Assembly: GCA_900323505.1 (NCBI GenBank) | Contig: OOIN01000001.1 | Coordinates: 372,001 to 436,000 of the forward strand | From: Ustilago trichophora | Lineage: Eukaryota; Basidiomycota; Ustilaginomycetes; Ustilaginales; Ustilaginaceae | DNA length: 64,000 bases | Direction: 5' to 3' | Shown: positions 28,731 through 39,570 of the stretch, piece by piece | Numbering within the stretch: position 1 is the stretch's first letter | Layout: each line of letters opens with the position of its first letter | Translations under genes and position numbers: made by a program | Notes under the pieces: model-generated | Database searches by the model: none | What the model was told of the DNA's origin: nothing | The model's input: the letters and a program-made list of their open reading frames with translations, nothing else

Positions 28731-31700
28731 ATGCCGTCGCCTCTCAAGCCGCGACGATCGCCGCGCTCCAGAATGTCTCTTGCTGGTACCGGTTCAGGCG
28801 GAGTGCCGCTCGGAGGCTCGTCCATGACTACGAAAGCATCTGCTAGCGATGCTACCAAAGAGAACAACAGATCCGCACGACTCTCCTCGACGGCGGGTAA
28901 GGACGACACCATGAAGGCTGCCAAGGAGCGTGCCACTACAAAGAAGCGGGCCACATCAGTAGGAGGCGCAGAACTCGACACGTTGCTCAAAGAGTCCAAC
29001 ACAAAAGCCAACTCGACCGTCGCATCAACAAGCAGGCGCAATGCTCCCGCACCCCGAAAGAGCGCCATTCGACAGGTTCCACAGGTCTTCCTTAGCCCCA
29101 CTGGTCTCGTCCCCAGCCCAGAATCTAGAAAGGGTCTTCCTATGGCCCCACTCACCGAGCAGATTGCCCAGCTTGGCAGATCCGAGCCCGCCACAAAGAA
29201 CAGATCCAGCCGTGCATCGCTACCCAACGTGAATGCTGCCGAACGCGATGTTGGGCCCAGCTTTGGTACGGGCAAGGCACGAGACTCGATGCAAGCTTTC
29301 AGCTTCAGCTCACTTGCCGGGGCTGCTACCAGTGTCATCACCTCCTCTGGTTCTGCTGCGCCTGTCTCCAGGAATGCCATGACTCAAGTCATCCGTCCCA
29401 AGCGAAGAGTCACATTCAGCTCTCGACAGGAGAAGACCGAATTCGCCCGAGATGAGCCCACACTTCGTCTCGGAAGTCTCAGGAGAGAGCAGGTCTCGCC
29501 ACCTTCGACACCCGCCAGCTCCTCCGCCGTCAGTGCGGGCTTTGCATCCTACATACAATCTCAAGAGGACTCTAGCTCCGAAAGCGACAGCGAGAGCGAG
29601 TCTGAATCGGAATCTGACATGGACTTGGACGCCTCAAACGAGCTGGCAGCCAGGTCGCTCGCTGCGTCCATTGCCGCTTCTCTCCCTCACGATGACTCTA
29701 CTCTCGACCCATCGATGGATGCGTCGACCGATGAGAGCAACGTGTCTGCTTCCGACTCTACGGTCAACATGGACTTTACCGGCACACACGGCTCAGTGAA
29801 CAAGCGATCCATCGCTGATACACTCGATGATGAGGCGTCAATGAGTCTGGATACTGGAGCCGAGGAGTCCATGCAGATGGACATCACGCAAGCGATGACA
29901 TCGGCTCCGGCGCTGAAACGCAGACGCAGCAGTACCGCCGCCGACGAATCCACCTCAACGGATGCAAGCGCAGACGCTTCTGCTATGGACCTGGACCAGA
30001 CTGCCACCATGGAATTCACTGGCATCCATGCTGTTGCTGGCGCCGATGACTCGGAAGATTCTGACAGCAGCGACGACGATGGCGAAGGGATGGAGATGAC
30101 CAAGGCCATCACCACCAAGATCGAAGCCAAGCGGAACGGCGATGCTACCACTACCAGCATCACCGACTTCCCCGATCTGAGCAGTAGCGATTCTGAAGGG
30201 GATGACACCATTCAAGCCGATGCCACCATGCCAATGGAAATGACGCGCGCTGTCACCGGCTTCATCCGAGAAAAGGATCAAGCATCAAGCGACATGGACC
30301 TGGTTGACTCTAGCTCAAGCCGAGCGTTTGGGCCTGCATCGTCTGACGACGCGTCCATGGCGATGGATCTGACCATGCCAATGGGTCAGATGGCTGGAGC
30401 AAATGCTTCGCCCTCCAAGCCACTTCACACACCCGCCAAGTCGCCTCTCAAACTCGGTGCAGGTGCGCCCAGCCCATTCCAGCCAACACCAGGCAAATCG
30501 CCAAGCCGATTCCGCCAATCGCTTCGTGGAGGCGTTGCGGCTCTTGAGACAAACGCACACTCACCCGCGCAGCGCATTGGAGGCACTCTGCCGCCCAAAG
30601 GACATACGCCACACGCTAGTCTGCCAACCGATACAAGCTCGTTCCGCCGATCCATCATCGGCGGCATCGCCTCTCCCGCCTACCAGCACTCGCCTGCTAG
30701 ACGTGTACAGACGCAGGAGGAAGCTGATCCACAGCATGGCGCTCCCCTCACCGCTGATAACTTGGCCGAGGCTGGTCGCCTAGCCTCAGGTCGTGCAGCT
30801 AGCTCGTCGCCCTCTTCGAAACCCAAGGCCTCGGCAGCCACGCTTATGGCCGGTCAGCGCAAGTCTCTGAGCAGCGTTGGTCTCAATTGGCCAACAGGCG
30901 GTCCGGTCGCTTCGTCCTCGCGCTTTTCGCCGTCCAAGGGCGCAAGTCCAAGACGTCGAGCTGGACGCAGCTCGCTGGTCGCTGCAATCCTACCTGATCT
31001 GTCTTCCGCAGCCACGAACGATGACTCTTTCCACTCCGCCGTTGAGTCTGGCGTCCGCAGCGCGAATGGCGCGAGCAGCGAACCGCAGGACACCTCCGTC
31101 GCGCACTCTTCCGACGTGGGCGTGGGCGTAGACAGCTTTGACGACTATAGCAACGATGACCATGATCAGGTGCCGGTTCAGATGCCGCTCAACGACTTCC
31201 TCCGCTTCGTCGGCGTTCACTTCAACGACGACATGAGCGCATCGCGTCGCAAACCCGTGCGTCCGACCAAAGAAGAGCAGAGCGCCGAGGAAGCTGCCTC
31301 ATCTGACTCGCAGGGTGGTCCTGTGGCGATGATGCGTCTCGTAAAAGCGGCGTGTGGATCTGCACCTCAGCTCGAGGCGCTGCGCGAAGCATGTCGTGAG
31401 ATCAAGGAGCAGGTCGACGACGGTCGAGAGAAGATGGTCGAGATGGAACAAGCGTTCTACGACTCTCCCCCTGACTTTGTTCGCGAGATCATGGGCCTCC
31501 AGAACGAAGAGGAACGACGAGACATGGAGGCGCAATTCAAGCTGCAGAAGCAGGCCGCACGTGCGCTCGTCAGCGCCGACTACTACGGGTGGCGACTCGA
31601 CAAGGAGTTTGACCAAGAGATGATCCAGACACTCCAAGCCTACCACGGTCGCTTACAATGCGATCTGCACATCGTCAATACCAAGAAGGAGCAGCTGCAG

Positions 31701-32807
31701 CAAGAGATCCTGCCCGTACTTCGCGTCAAACACGCCAAGCTCAAGGCCGACCTTGCTCTCGCCAGACAGCGTCAGGCCGAGATCGAGACGTGCGATGACG
31801 AAGAGCTCAAGGGGCTGTATTCTAGTATCGAGGAGCAGCACGAGGTGCTCGAGTCGATGCGTGCAAAGCTGATGGATGTCGAAGAGCAGCATGAGCGACT
31901 GCTGGTTCGACTCGAGGAGAATCGCGAAAAGATGGCTGCGGCTCAGGAGATGGTGGACAAGGCCCACGCTACTGTCGACCAGATCCAGGGCTATACACGT
32001 GGCGAAGCGGGCCGATTGCTGCGCGAGATCCGTAATTTGGAGAAGCTGCACCTCGTCCGAATCTTGGACAACGGGTTCGATCCTAGCCTCGATGAGGTAG
32101 AGAAGGGAGCAGAGAGCGCAGACAACAGTGCTAATCGAGACGTAGTCCTCATTCTCGATGGCTGGCTCCAAGTCTCGATGTCCCTGCTTGCAAGTAGCTC
32201 CGCCAACCAGCTGCCCCACAACAGCAAAGTCTCGCGCATCCAACTCAAGCAAAAAGGCACGCGCTCCAGCAACGACGATACCAACCTCGTCCGCAAGCTC
32301 GCCGTGCAAATCCTCCAGACCGACTTCAACGTCGAATTTGCTGATGGCATCCCGCAGGATGCTCTTGTTGTCCTCCGCCGGATCTCCCAGACGCTCATTC
32401 GTCAACGCATCCTCCTGGCCGAAATCGAGCACTTGCGCTGCCGCTTCCCCGTCCAGCTCCTTGACGATGTCGCGAACAAATACACAACACCCATCCTCAA
32501 CGGCACTCCCGATGCCTCCATAAGCTCCACAACCGAGCAAGCGGGTGACTGCGAGGTAGCACTCCAAGCTTCGGTACTGCTCCCAAACAAGAGGAGCAAA
32601 ATTGTCATCACTGCAACATCCGATCTCAAAGGCGTCGGAGAGAGCAGATCAATCCTCCTCGCCGACAGCGTGAGGGTCGAGAGGGTCTACGGAAGCGTAG
32701 ACACCGAGGCGATGTCGCTGCAGATTCTCGACTGCATCGAGACGGATCCCACCATCGGGTCATTGAGCAAGGCTTTCATCGAGACAATCGAGACTTTCGA
32801 CAGCTAG
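28731..32807 (+). CDS. SPC7: Kinetochore scaffold Spc7/Spc105/KNL1
   Basis: A 1358-residue outer-kinetochore protein of the KMN network. It binds microtubules and recruits Bub1/Bub3 and PP1 for the spindle checkpoint. The PP1-docking motif RVTF lies at residues 226-229 in a basic context. Six MELT-like motifs, the Mph1/Mps1-phosphorylated Bub3 sites, occur at about residues 347 (MDFT), 383 (MDIT), 427 (MEFT), 455 (MEMT), 502 (MEMT) and 545 (MDLT), each in acidic surroundings. A basic Ser/Pro region with SPAR/SPSK-type Cdk sites follows (~565-760). The Spc7 domain starts near MPLNDFLRFVGVHFNDDMS (~820) and continues as coiled coil (~875-1125). The C-terminal ~210 residues fit the RWD pair that binds Mis12. 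Single exon, start ATG 28731. Confidence 0.93.
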   Translation: MPSPLKPRRSPRSRMSLAGTGSGGVPLGGSSMTTKASASDATKENNRSARLSSTAGKDDTMKAAKERATTKKRATSVGGAELDTLLKESNTKANSTVASTSRRNAPAPRKSAIRQVPQVFLSPTGLVPSPESRKGLPMAPLTEQIAQLGRSEPATKNRSSRASLPNVNAAERDVGPSFGTGKARDSMQAFSFSSLAGAATSVITSSGSAAPVSRNAMTQVIRPKRRVTFSSRQEKTEFARDEPTLRLGSLRREQVSPPSTPASSSAVSAGFASYIQSQEDSSSESDSESESESESDMDLDASNELAARSLAASIAASLPHDDSTLDPSMDASTDESNVSASDSTVNMDFTGTHGSVNKRSIADTLDDEASMSLDTGAEESMQMDITQAMTSAPALKRRRSSTAADESTSTDASADASAMDLDQTATMEFTGIHAVAGADDSEDSDSSDDDGEGMEMTKAITTKIEAKRNGDATTTSITDFPDLSSSDSEGDDTIQADATMPMEMTRAVTGFIREKDQASSDMDLVDSSSSRAFGPASSDDASMAMDLTMPMGQMAGANASPSKPLHTPAKSPLKLGAGAPSPFQPTPGKSPSRFRQSLRGGVAALETNAHSPAQRIGGTLPPKGHTPHASLPTDTSSFRRSIIGGIASPAYQHSPARRVQTQEEADPQHGAPLTADNLAEAGRLASGRAASSSPSSKPKASAATLMAGQRKSLSSVGLNWPTGGPVASSSRFSPSKGASPRRRAGRSSLVAAILPDLSSAATNDDSFHSAVESGVRSANGASSEPQDTSVAHSSDVGVGVDSFDDYSNDDHDQVPVQMPLNDFLRFVGVHFNDDMSASRRKPVRPTKEEQSAEEAASSDSQGGPVAMMRLVKAACGSAPQLEALREACREIKEQVDDGREKMVEMEQAFYDSPPDFVREIMGLQNEEERRDMEAQFKLQKQAARALVSADYYGWRLDKEFDQEMIQTLQAYHGRLQCDLHIVNTKKEQLQQEILPVLRVKHAKLKADLALARQRQAEIETCDDEELKGLYSSIEEQHEVLESMRAKLMDVEEQHERLLVRLEENREKMAAAQEMVDKAHATVDQIQGYTRGEAGRLLREIRNLEKLHLVRILDNGFDPSLDEVEKGAESADNSANRDVVLILDGWLQVSMSLLASSSANQLPHNSKVSRIQLKQKGTRSSNDDTNLVRKLAVQILQTDFNVEFADGIPQDALVVLRRISQTLIRQRILLAEIEHLRCRFPVQLLDDVANKYTTPILNGTPDASISSTTEQAGDCEVALQASVLLPNKRSKIVITATSDLKGVGESRSILLADSVRVERVYGSVDTEAMSLQILDCIETDPTIGSLSKAFIETIETFDS

Positions 32808-33392
32808 TCGCACTACACCTGCTTTTATCTACTCTGCTCTATGCTTCATCGTGCCTGTCTGCCACTTTTATGTACTTGTACCAACTTACTTTTCGAATCT
32901 AGGCGTCCGTTGTACTCTCCTTCTTGGTGGCGTCGATGCTGTTTGAGGAGTCGTGTGTCTGCAAAGCCTTAAAGTCGGCTGTGAGCAGATCAATAAGCTT
33001 AGGACGAAAGACATTCGTTGTATTCGATAGGTTCTGACTAATGTACAAAGCCTCACTGTCGTAGATAGAGAGAGCTTGAAAGGGTTTTGTTACAGAGTGA
33101 TGCTAGGGTCGTGCATGTGTGTCCTAGGACATGGTCGTGGTACGATGTTGGCCTTCTCAGTCCAGCGGTTGTGGTACCTTAATGGGTTGCAGATGCGATA
33201 GTCGAATGATACGGCCAAGTCTGATTCCTTCCGATGCCACCCCTGGATGAAAGATTCTCGTTGTCTCGATGCAAATACCGAGAAAGTTGCTGTATGGAAC
33301 TGACGCTGGGAAGAGTTTCGCTTTTGAGCGCTGCTCCGAAGTTGCAGATGCGAGCGCTACGAGTTGTATATGCCGAGTAGATGGGTGGACGA
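32808..33392. other. Convergent 3' intergenic region
   Basis: Lies between the SPC7 stop and the predicted MRP10 stop. An apparent minus-strand reading frame down to 33179 is intron read-through of MRP10. No other gene seen. Confidence 0.5.
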
Positions 33393-33733
33393 TTAAATCT
33401 GCTTCGACAACCTCGCCAGGTGGTAGTTGATGGTTGGCTTGGATACGCCTCCACGCGGTTTCTGTGATAAGAGACAGTCAGGGAATGTACAGGATAGAAG
33501 GTGCTCTGATCAGCATGCTTCCCCGCGTTGTGCTGTGTCATCTGCGCTGTGCGCTTTGTACTTACCCTACTTGACATGCACTCCTGCAATGCCCTCGCCG
33601 AATCCTTGCAAGCACCAATGTTGTTAAGATCGTTGGAGCTGGCCCAGCATGCGAGCATAGTGGCGAACTCTGCTGCGCATGGAGCAGCAGCAGCGTCCTT
33701 CTTCGGCCTGACTTTGAGCTTGTTCAACTTCAT
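33393..33733 (-). CDS. MRP10: Mitochondrial small ribosomal subunit protein MRP10 (mS37), two exons
   Basis: Predicted exons 33733-33566 and 33461-33393 with a 104-nt intron (GTAAGT donor, CTGAC branch element, TTATCACAG acceptor), giving 78 residues. The first exon starts MKLNKLKVRPKK and has a twin Cx9C motif (C19/C29 and C42/C52), the CHCH fold oxidised by Mia40 in the intermembrane space before assembly into the 37S subunit. The second exon encodes KPRGGVSKPTINYHLARL and ends SKQI; TINYHLARL is a hallmark of fungal MRP10, which supports the splice strongly. Reading through the intron would give a false 188-residue protein. An ATG four codons upstream (33745) is also possible. Divergent from SEC61-beta. 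Confidence 0.93.
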
Positions 33734-34152
33734 CTTGATATGCAAACGGTGGTTGATGATGATGATGAGGAGGAGAAGAAGAAGAAAGGGTGGAGTTGTG
33801 AAGGGTCAAATTTCCATCTTCCGAAAAGCGCCAAGCAAGAACATGGGAAATTTGTTTCGGCCGGTAAGAAGTATCAAAAAAGGGCTGCGAGGCAAAATTG
33901 GGACGGACCCGAATGGTGCATCGAGTGCGGCGAGAGTGAGCTGGAAGCTCTGGTCCCTGCCAAAGGTGGGGTTGCGCCCAAAGCGGCCAGAGCGCGTGGG
34001 GCAAGCAACCCAAAGCAGCACGAGACTTCTTCTCAAAAGCACAGTTGCACCCTTTCATCTCCACTCGACTCACTGTACAACTTGGTTTCTCACCATCAGC
34101 ACTCTTTGGGGAACTCCACGAATCACTCGACTGCTAGCATATATATTCCATC
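33734..34152. promoter_or_regulatory. Divergent promoter between MRP10 and SEC61-beta
   Basis: 420 bp without a supported gene. A GATGATGATGAGGAGG purine stretch lies at 33755-33785 close to MRP10, and CATATATATTCC lies just before the SEC61-beta ATG. Confidence 0.45.
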
Positions 34153-34919
34153 ATGGTACGTAGAGTAACAGCAATGGCTCGGATGGTCGCAAACTATGGT
34201 CGTGTGATGGTGACTGCAAGATGCCGAGGCTGACCTTTACCTCTCGAACCCTCCATCTTATCTTGCCGACCTGCCGATTCGCAATGGATCATGCTATCGC
34301 CTTGCAACGATGCTTGCGTTGCACGCCTATCCGTCCTCATATTGCTATCCGTGACTCTCTTGCGACCGACTCGAACCTTTGCAATGCACATCCTGGCCCG
34401 CTACGCGCGATCCAACGATGGCCGTTTGACTCCTTCGCGCTCCCTCTGCAACCAAACCTCAATTGCTACTATACCTCTATAGTCTGACGCAAAAGCCACC
34501 GGCGCACAGCCCAACCTCGCCGCTTTGGCGAGCAAGAACTCCCAGGCCGTTCGGTAAGCATGCTTGCACCCGCCACCTCATTTTCGGCCAGCGTTCACAC
34601 TAACCACCACCACCATCTCCTCCTCTTCTCACCTTTCCTCGCAAATCAACTCACAATCCACCCCCGATCATCGTTTCCGTGGACTGATAACGCAACGCTA
34701 CACAGCCGCCGAGCAGCGCAGCAAGCAGCAGCGAAACCCCACTCTCCCCGTGCCGCCGGCGCAGGCGGATCCTCATCCACCATGATGCGACTATACACAG
34801 ATGACAGCAAGGGACTCTCTGTCGACCCCGTGGTCGTTTTGGTGCTTTCGATTGCCTTCGTCTTCTCCGTTGTCTTGCTTCACATTATCGGAAAGTTCAT
34901 GCGCTGGTTCTCCAAGTAA
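34153..34919 (+). CDS. SBH1: Sec61 translocon beta subunit (Sbh1-like), three exons
   Basis: Predicted exons 34153-34155 (only the ATG), 34483-34553 and 34706-34919, 95 residues in total. Intron 1 (327 nt) has a GTACGT donor directly after the start codon and a CTCTATAG acceptor. Intron 2 (152 nt) runs from GTAAGC to ACACAG. The product begins [19 protein letters not shown], continues through an Arg/Ala/Gln and Gly/Ser linker, and ends [19 protein letters not shown] plus a single tail-anchor helix [19 protein letters not shown] with KFMRWFSK. The [19 protein letters not shown] core is diagnostic for Sec61-beta, a tail-anchored ER protein of the protein-conducting channel. The downstream ORF alone gives a false histidine-rich N-terminus. 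Confidence 0.92.
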
Positions 34920-35378
34920 AGTAACTTCCTCGAAACAGGGTTTCACTCGTTCTGTGCCAGCCTGGCTTGTTTGCATCTCGCAGCCCTCGTACCCGCTGTT
35001 GAAAGCTGCGGTCGCACTTCGACTCCCAATACGGTAAGGCGGAGGGTGAATCGTTGTCTTGCGGCGGACGATACCTGCTCTAGGATGGCAGCGGCTGGGC
35101 GGTTGCACACTCAACTGTAAATACACTTTTCCTTCTCTATCGCATACGCTCCAATGCGATCCAGACTTTTCAGCGTTCTATTTTATGCATCAGCTTGCAC
35201 CTGGAGTCTCCTTCTCCGTGGCTCCACACTGCTTCTTTGTGGCCATTGGGTCTGCGAGATGGGATCGCTATCGTCAGTCAGATGTACGTCCGCCCGATTG
35301 TCTTGAGATGGGATGTGGATTGTCGTTCATTGGTTGTACCTTTTTGGCGCCACATTTTCTTCCTCGAATTTCCTGAGC

Positions 35379-35411
<33 letters not shown>

Positions 35412-37720
35412 ACGACGAGTAAATGCGACAGAACAATCGTACCGAAGCTCGTTTACTGAGCACTCTTCAGGCACGTTGCTGGAAGCTCATCACGATACAG
35501 CAGCTCCTCACCAAGCTCCAAGCAAAGCAGGAACCAGAATCGGTCCATACAGATCGGGCTGCCCGTTACTGTTGCAGTCACCAAACATGCTCTGGCCAGG
35601 AACAGCTGCCACAAGCACTTGCGGGTGCACAAACAGGGACGAGGGCAACGTTCCTGTACGAGGAATGAGCAAGAGCGCCGGCCGACATCTGTCAGGTTAG
35701 TTCGAGCCGCAGCGAACCTCCTTGCGTCTAGAATGTTTGCAGCCTGAAACGCGAAATTTAGGACTTTCTCCCCTCCTCGCAATTCGCAAGTTGCCAGTCG
35801 CAATCTAGCTCCAGACAGCTAGGTGATGGCAACATCACCGCACACGTTTCGCGATGCTGTAATATCCTCTTTCTTGAAAGCAACGCACAGCATAGCGTGG
35901 GAATAGCCACCCAACGAGATGCGAATTGGTTGACAATTCTGGAGAGAGAGAGGGGACAACGTTTGCCAGAACTAGACCTTCTTAGCCTGGTCTGGACCTG
36001 CAAAACGTAAGCTTTCTGCACCGTTGCTCCAAAGCAGCACAAGCGATGCGGCTAGCTGTGCTTGACGGCCTTTCAACTAGGTTCGGGCAGTGCAATTCGG
36101 AATCAGTGCTTCGCTCCAGTCCAAGTGCATGCTGGAAGAGGACGGCACACAAGAAGCTATACCGACGCGCGTCTCCGAGCGACCGACGCGCAGCCTACAT
36201 GTGGCATTTCACGGGCACTTTTGCAGAGACTGGCAATGTGCCCTTTTTGACGATGAGCTGGCTCTCGGAGAGCGGAGCTGAAGCCTGCAGCTGTCAAAAG
36301 TTGCTCCCTCTGTAGGCTCATGCCTGTGCTCATGTGTCCGAGCTGCATCATTCCCTCGACTCTTGCTCGAAGGGGAAGGTCACAGCCTCGCACTTACTTG
36401 CGGGAAGGGGAACGTCCTCTCCCACTGGTTCTCGAGGGAGAGATCTGCACTGTGCATCGCTGTTTCACTTTTTGACTTCCCGAGTCGCTGTCGATCAGGA
36501 AGCTTTGCTATGCTGCGCGGTCGATCTATCTGAATCACATCAGCTGTCTGTTTGTCTGTCTGTTTGTCTGTCTGTCGAGCTCTCCGTCCTCTTATCTCAT
36601 CATACGCTTTGTCTTCATCTGCATTGTAACATCAAATGCTGATGTGGTGAGATGCATAAGCCGTGACAACAGAACAAACGAGATCCAGGTTGTACTGTAG
36701 CGCAAAGAGTCATAGAGAAGCCGAAGCGAGCACAAAGTGTGACGTGCCAAAGAAGATGCATTAGGTGTGCATGCGCAATGCACCTAGAAGGAGCAGCGAA
36801 TCCATGCCAAACGAAAACCTAGCAACTGCATCTCTGCTAGCGTAGTGACGGCTTCGGCGACTGAGTCCTCTTTCGTCACCCGTTCTCCCCTATCCCATAT
36901 CTTTGGCCGGCAATGTCCTTCTCGTCGCAATGCAGACAAGGAATGCTGATCTCCGTCAAGATGATGCCAAGCTTAATGCTCGGCCGCTTTCCGCACTCGC
37001 ACAGCCGACTCGCACGCCTTGCCATACCATGCCACAGCGCCTCGATAGCTACGCGTTCCTGTGCCTCGATGGCTTTCATCACTGACATCGTCCGTGCCCC
37101 TGTTCCTCTTTTGGCCTGAACAAAGTAAGCTTTCTCTCCAGCGCTGTACGTCGCCGATCCTGAGCAGCCACTTGCCCTGAAACAGCATTGCACTGCACTG
37201 TGCATCCGCTCTTCCGCTGAGTTGCAGTAGCTTGCTGCACGCCTCTCTCCAGAGCCAAGTCCAGCACCCAAGAGACTTGGAAGCGAGATTTGCCATCCGG
37301 CCGTGCATCATCCCATCTCTCAGCTGTCACACAAATGTGATTCGCCTCCTTTGATTCTCCGCTAGCTGCTGCCTGTTCGAGCCTCCAGACGGGATTCAAA
37401 GGTGACCTTCTCCGAGGGTGCGAACCGAATTCCAGAAACGCTCGTGAGATGGGCACGTTGGAGTCTAATCGCCTTTCGCAAGCAAGGAGGAATCAGCGGA
37501 CAAGCACTTAGCTGTCTTCCCAACTGTTTCTTTGTCCAAAACGATATAAGATTCCCTCGTGCACATCGCTTTCTCCATCTTACCCTCTTCCTCATCTTTG
37601 CTCCTCTCCCACCTCTCACTCACCTCACACGTTCTACAGGCTGTCACTCTTTCCAGCCTCTTTCCCCCCCTTTCGTTCCCAGAACTCTCCCATTCCCGAC
37701 GCCTTCCTACGCTTCTCACG
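34920..37720. other. 2.8-kb intergenic region, no gene seen
   Basis: Only short ORFs on both strands, none family-like, and no tRNA-like boxes recognised. It contains a T30 run (35381-35410), a TGTC/TGTT repeat (about 36544-36575), and a pyrimidine-rich promoter-like stretch (37555-37720) before the FAS1 gene. A spliced small gene or ncRNA cannot be excluded. Confidence 0.5.
35381..35410. repeat. Poly-T run (T30)
   Basis: Uninterrupted run of about 30 T followed by GACGACG. It could be the poly-A end of a minus-strand retrocopy, but no coding remnant is visible next to it. Confidence 0.9.
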
Positions 37721-39127
37721 ATGAAGTTCTCTCTCACCGCATCGGCGCTCCTCGCGCTCGCCGCTACCACTCAGTCGGCCTTTGCCACCGAGTTCCAAAA
37801 CCTCCAGCTGCGTCAAGGCGGAGACGTCAACACCTTGCTCCAAGGTCTTCGTGACAACAACCTCACCTCGCTTGCCAACGTTCTCTCCCAGCACCCCGCC
37901 GTCACTGAGCGCATTTTCGCCGACAACTCGGAGAAGCTCCTCCTCGCCCCCACCGACGAAGCCATTTCCAAGCTTCCCTCCTGGGTCACTAGCAACTCGT
38001 CCCGTCTCGAAGCCACCCTTCTCCAGCACGTGTTGAGAGGCAGCTTTGACACCGAGAAGCTGAACGCCTTTCCTCTGCACACCATTGGTCACTCGCTGTT
38101 GAACAGCTCGGAGTTCTCCAACCTCCCCGGTGGAGCTGGTCAGGCTGTGGCACTCGCCAAGAGTGGCGACAAGCACTTTGTTTCGGAGGCCGTCAACAAC
38201 GATACCTACGTTCAGACCGTACACAAATTCGACTCGGTTACCGTGCAACCCATCGATCAGGCTATCACCGTTCCCGGCTCCGTCACCGACACTCTGCGAT
38301 TCTTGGGATACACCGGAATCTCAACCCTCCTCCAGAACGTTCAGAACGGCGCACTGGCACGAACCATCGACTCCATGGCTGGAATCACGCTTTTCGTCCC
38401 CACCAACGATGCCATTGCCAAGTTTGTCGCTACTCAGCCTAACCCCGCCGAAATCCCCACTGTACTCGGACAGCACATTGTCGCCTCTCGTGTCGTTTAC
38501 TCCCCCTTGCTCATCGACCAGGGAAGCTTGATCTCGAGCTCTGGACAGGATATCGTATTCGACAACAACGCCGGTACCGTCAAAGTGGGTAACTTTACCG
38601 CCAAGATCTTGAAGACCGACATCATCGCTCAGCAGGGTGTCATCCACCAGATTGACAACGTGCTGGCTTCCACCGCTCTCGACACTGGTCGCGCTGCTCA
38701 GGCCCAGAAATCCGCCCAGGCATCTGTCGACGCTCAGAAGGCTCAGTCCCTCTCCGGCCCCGTTAGCGGCAAGAACGCCATCACCACCCAGGGCACCGAT
38801 GTGCCTCAGGCTCAGCAGGGTAGCGGGGCCAACAACAGGTCTGCCAACGACAACACTGACAACGCCGGATCTGGACAGACGGCTTCGGCTATCGGAAACG
38901 GTACCAACGGTAACAACGGTGGCGCCTCCCAGGCTGGTTCCAGCTCCAACGGCAACGGTTCCAACGGTTCCAACGGTAACGCCAACGGTAACGGCTCGAA
39001 CGGCAACGGCAATGGAAACGGAAGCAACATCGACCACCGTGGCCAGAACTCTGCTGTCTCTCTTCGCAGCGTCAGCATTGCCGGTTCTGCCGTTGTTCTC
39101 TCGTCCATCCTCGCCGTCGTTCTCTAG
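37721..39127 (+). CDS. Fasciclin (FAS1) domain cell-surface protein, GPI-anchored
   Basis: 468 residues from ATG 37721. The signal peptide is MKFSLTASALLALAATTQSA, with cleavage near FATEF. Two FAS1 domains follow, about residues 30-165 (H1 block NLTSLANVLSQHPAV; LLLAPTDEAISKLP; HVLRGSF) and 175-320 (GITLFVPTNDAIAKF; LGQHIVASRVVYSP; VIHQIDNVL). Then comes a Gln/Ala segment and an Asn/Gly/Ser-rich spacer (about 365-445) made of GNGSNG-type repeats. The end (SLRSVSIAGSAVVLSSILAV) is a hydrophobic GPI-attachment tail. FAS1 proteins mediate adhesion at the cell surface or wall; the fungal role is usually unknown. Several N-x-S/T sites are present. The frame is open 54 codons upstream, but the signal peptide fixes the start. 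Confidence 0.92.
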   Translation: MKFSLTASALLALAATTQSAFATEFQNLQLRQGGDVNTLLQGLRDNNLTSLANVLSQHPAVTERIFADNSEKLLLAPTDEAISKLPSWVTSNSSRLEATLLQHVLRGSFDTEKLNAFPLHTIGHSLLNSSEFSNLPGGAGQAVALAKSGDKHFVSEAVNNDTYVQTVHKFDSVTVQPIDQAITVPGSVTDTLRFLGYTGISTLLQNVQNGALARTIDSMAGITLFVPTNDAIAKFVATQPNPAEIPTVLGQHIVASRVVYSPLLIDQGSLISSSGQDIVFDNNAGTVKVGNFTAKILKTDIIAQQGVIHQIDNVLASTALDTGRAAQAQKSAQASVDAQKAQSLSGPVSGKNAITTQGTDVPQAQQGSGANNRSANDNTDNAGSGQTASAIGNGTNGNNGGASQAGSSSNGNGSNGSNGNANGNGSNGNGNGNGSNIDHRGQNSAVSLRSVSIAGSAVVLSSILAVVL

Positions 39128-39570
39128 AGACTTCTCCCATACCATCTTCTTTTCAAACGTTCTCCCATTCAAGATGTACAGAGGCGGGAAGAAGCGCTCG
39201 ACGTCAACCTTCGATCGGGACACCAACGCTTCTCCTTCCCTCCACTCTCCTTGTCATACTTGAACTCCTCCTCTTTCTCGCTGCAAAGCAAACTGTATCC
39301 ATAGCCCCTTCCCCCTTTTTTACTTGCTGGCCCTTCTGCGGGCTCAGAGTTCTTCAATGTCTATCTTGGGTTTCGTTTTCGAACTTTCCATCTCAACGTG
39401 ATGCGATGTGTGCCATGATGTTGAGTCAATGAGAGAAGAATCTTGTGGTGCAAAAGTTGGTTGGACGAGCTTGCTTACGATGCAGAGTAGAATACAGATG
39501 CGAACACACGGCCCCAAGCAAAGCCAAGCCAAAGACATGAGAACCATACAGAGTCAAGCGAGTTGACGCC
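39128..39570. other. Convergent 3' intergenic region
   Basis: Presumed 3' UTRs of the FAS1 gene and of the minus-strand unassigned gene. No other gene seen. Confidence 0.45.

Noticed and set aside
33179..33462. C-terminal part of the 188-codon minus-strand ORF as a protein
   Set aside because: It is intron read-through of MRP10; the spliced frame ends at 33393 with a family-typical tail.
34560..34705. Histidine-rich N-terminus of the 119-codon ORF before Sec61-beta
   Set aside because: It lies in intron 2 of the spliced gene; the upstream exon 34483-34553 gives the proper family sequence.
35381..35700. T30 run as the end of a retrotransposed gene copy
   Set aside because: No coding remnant or target-site duplication could be recognised beside it.
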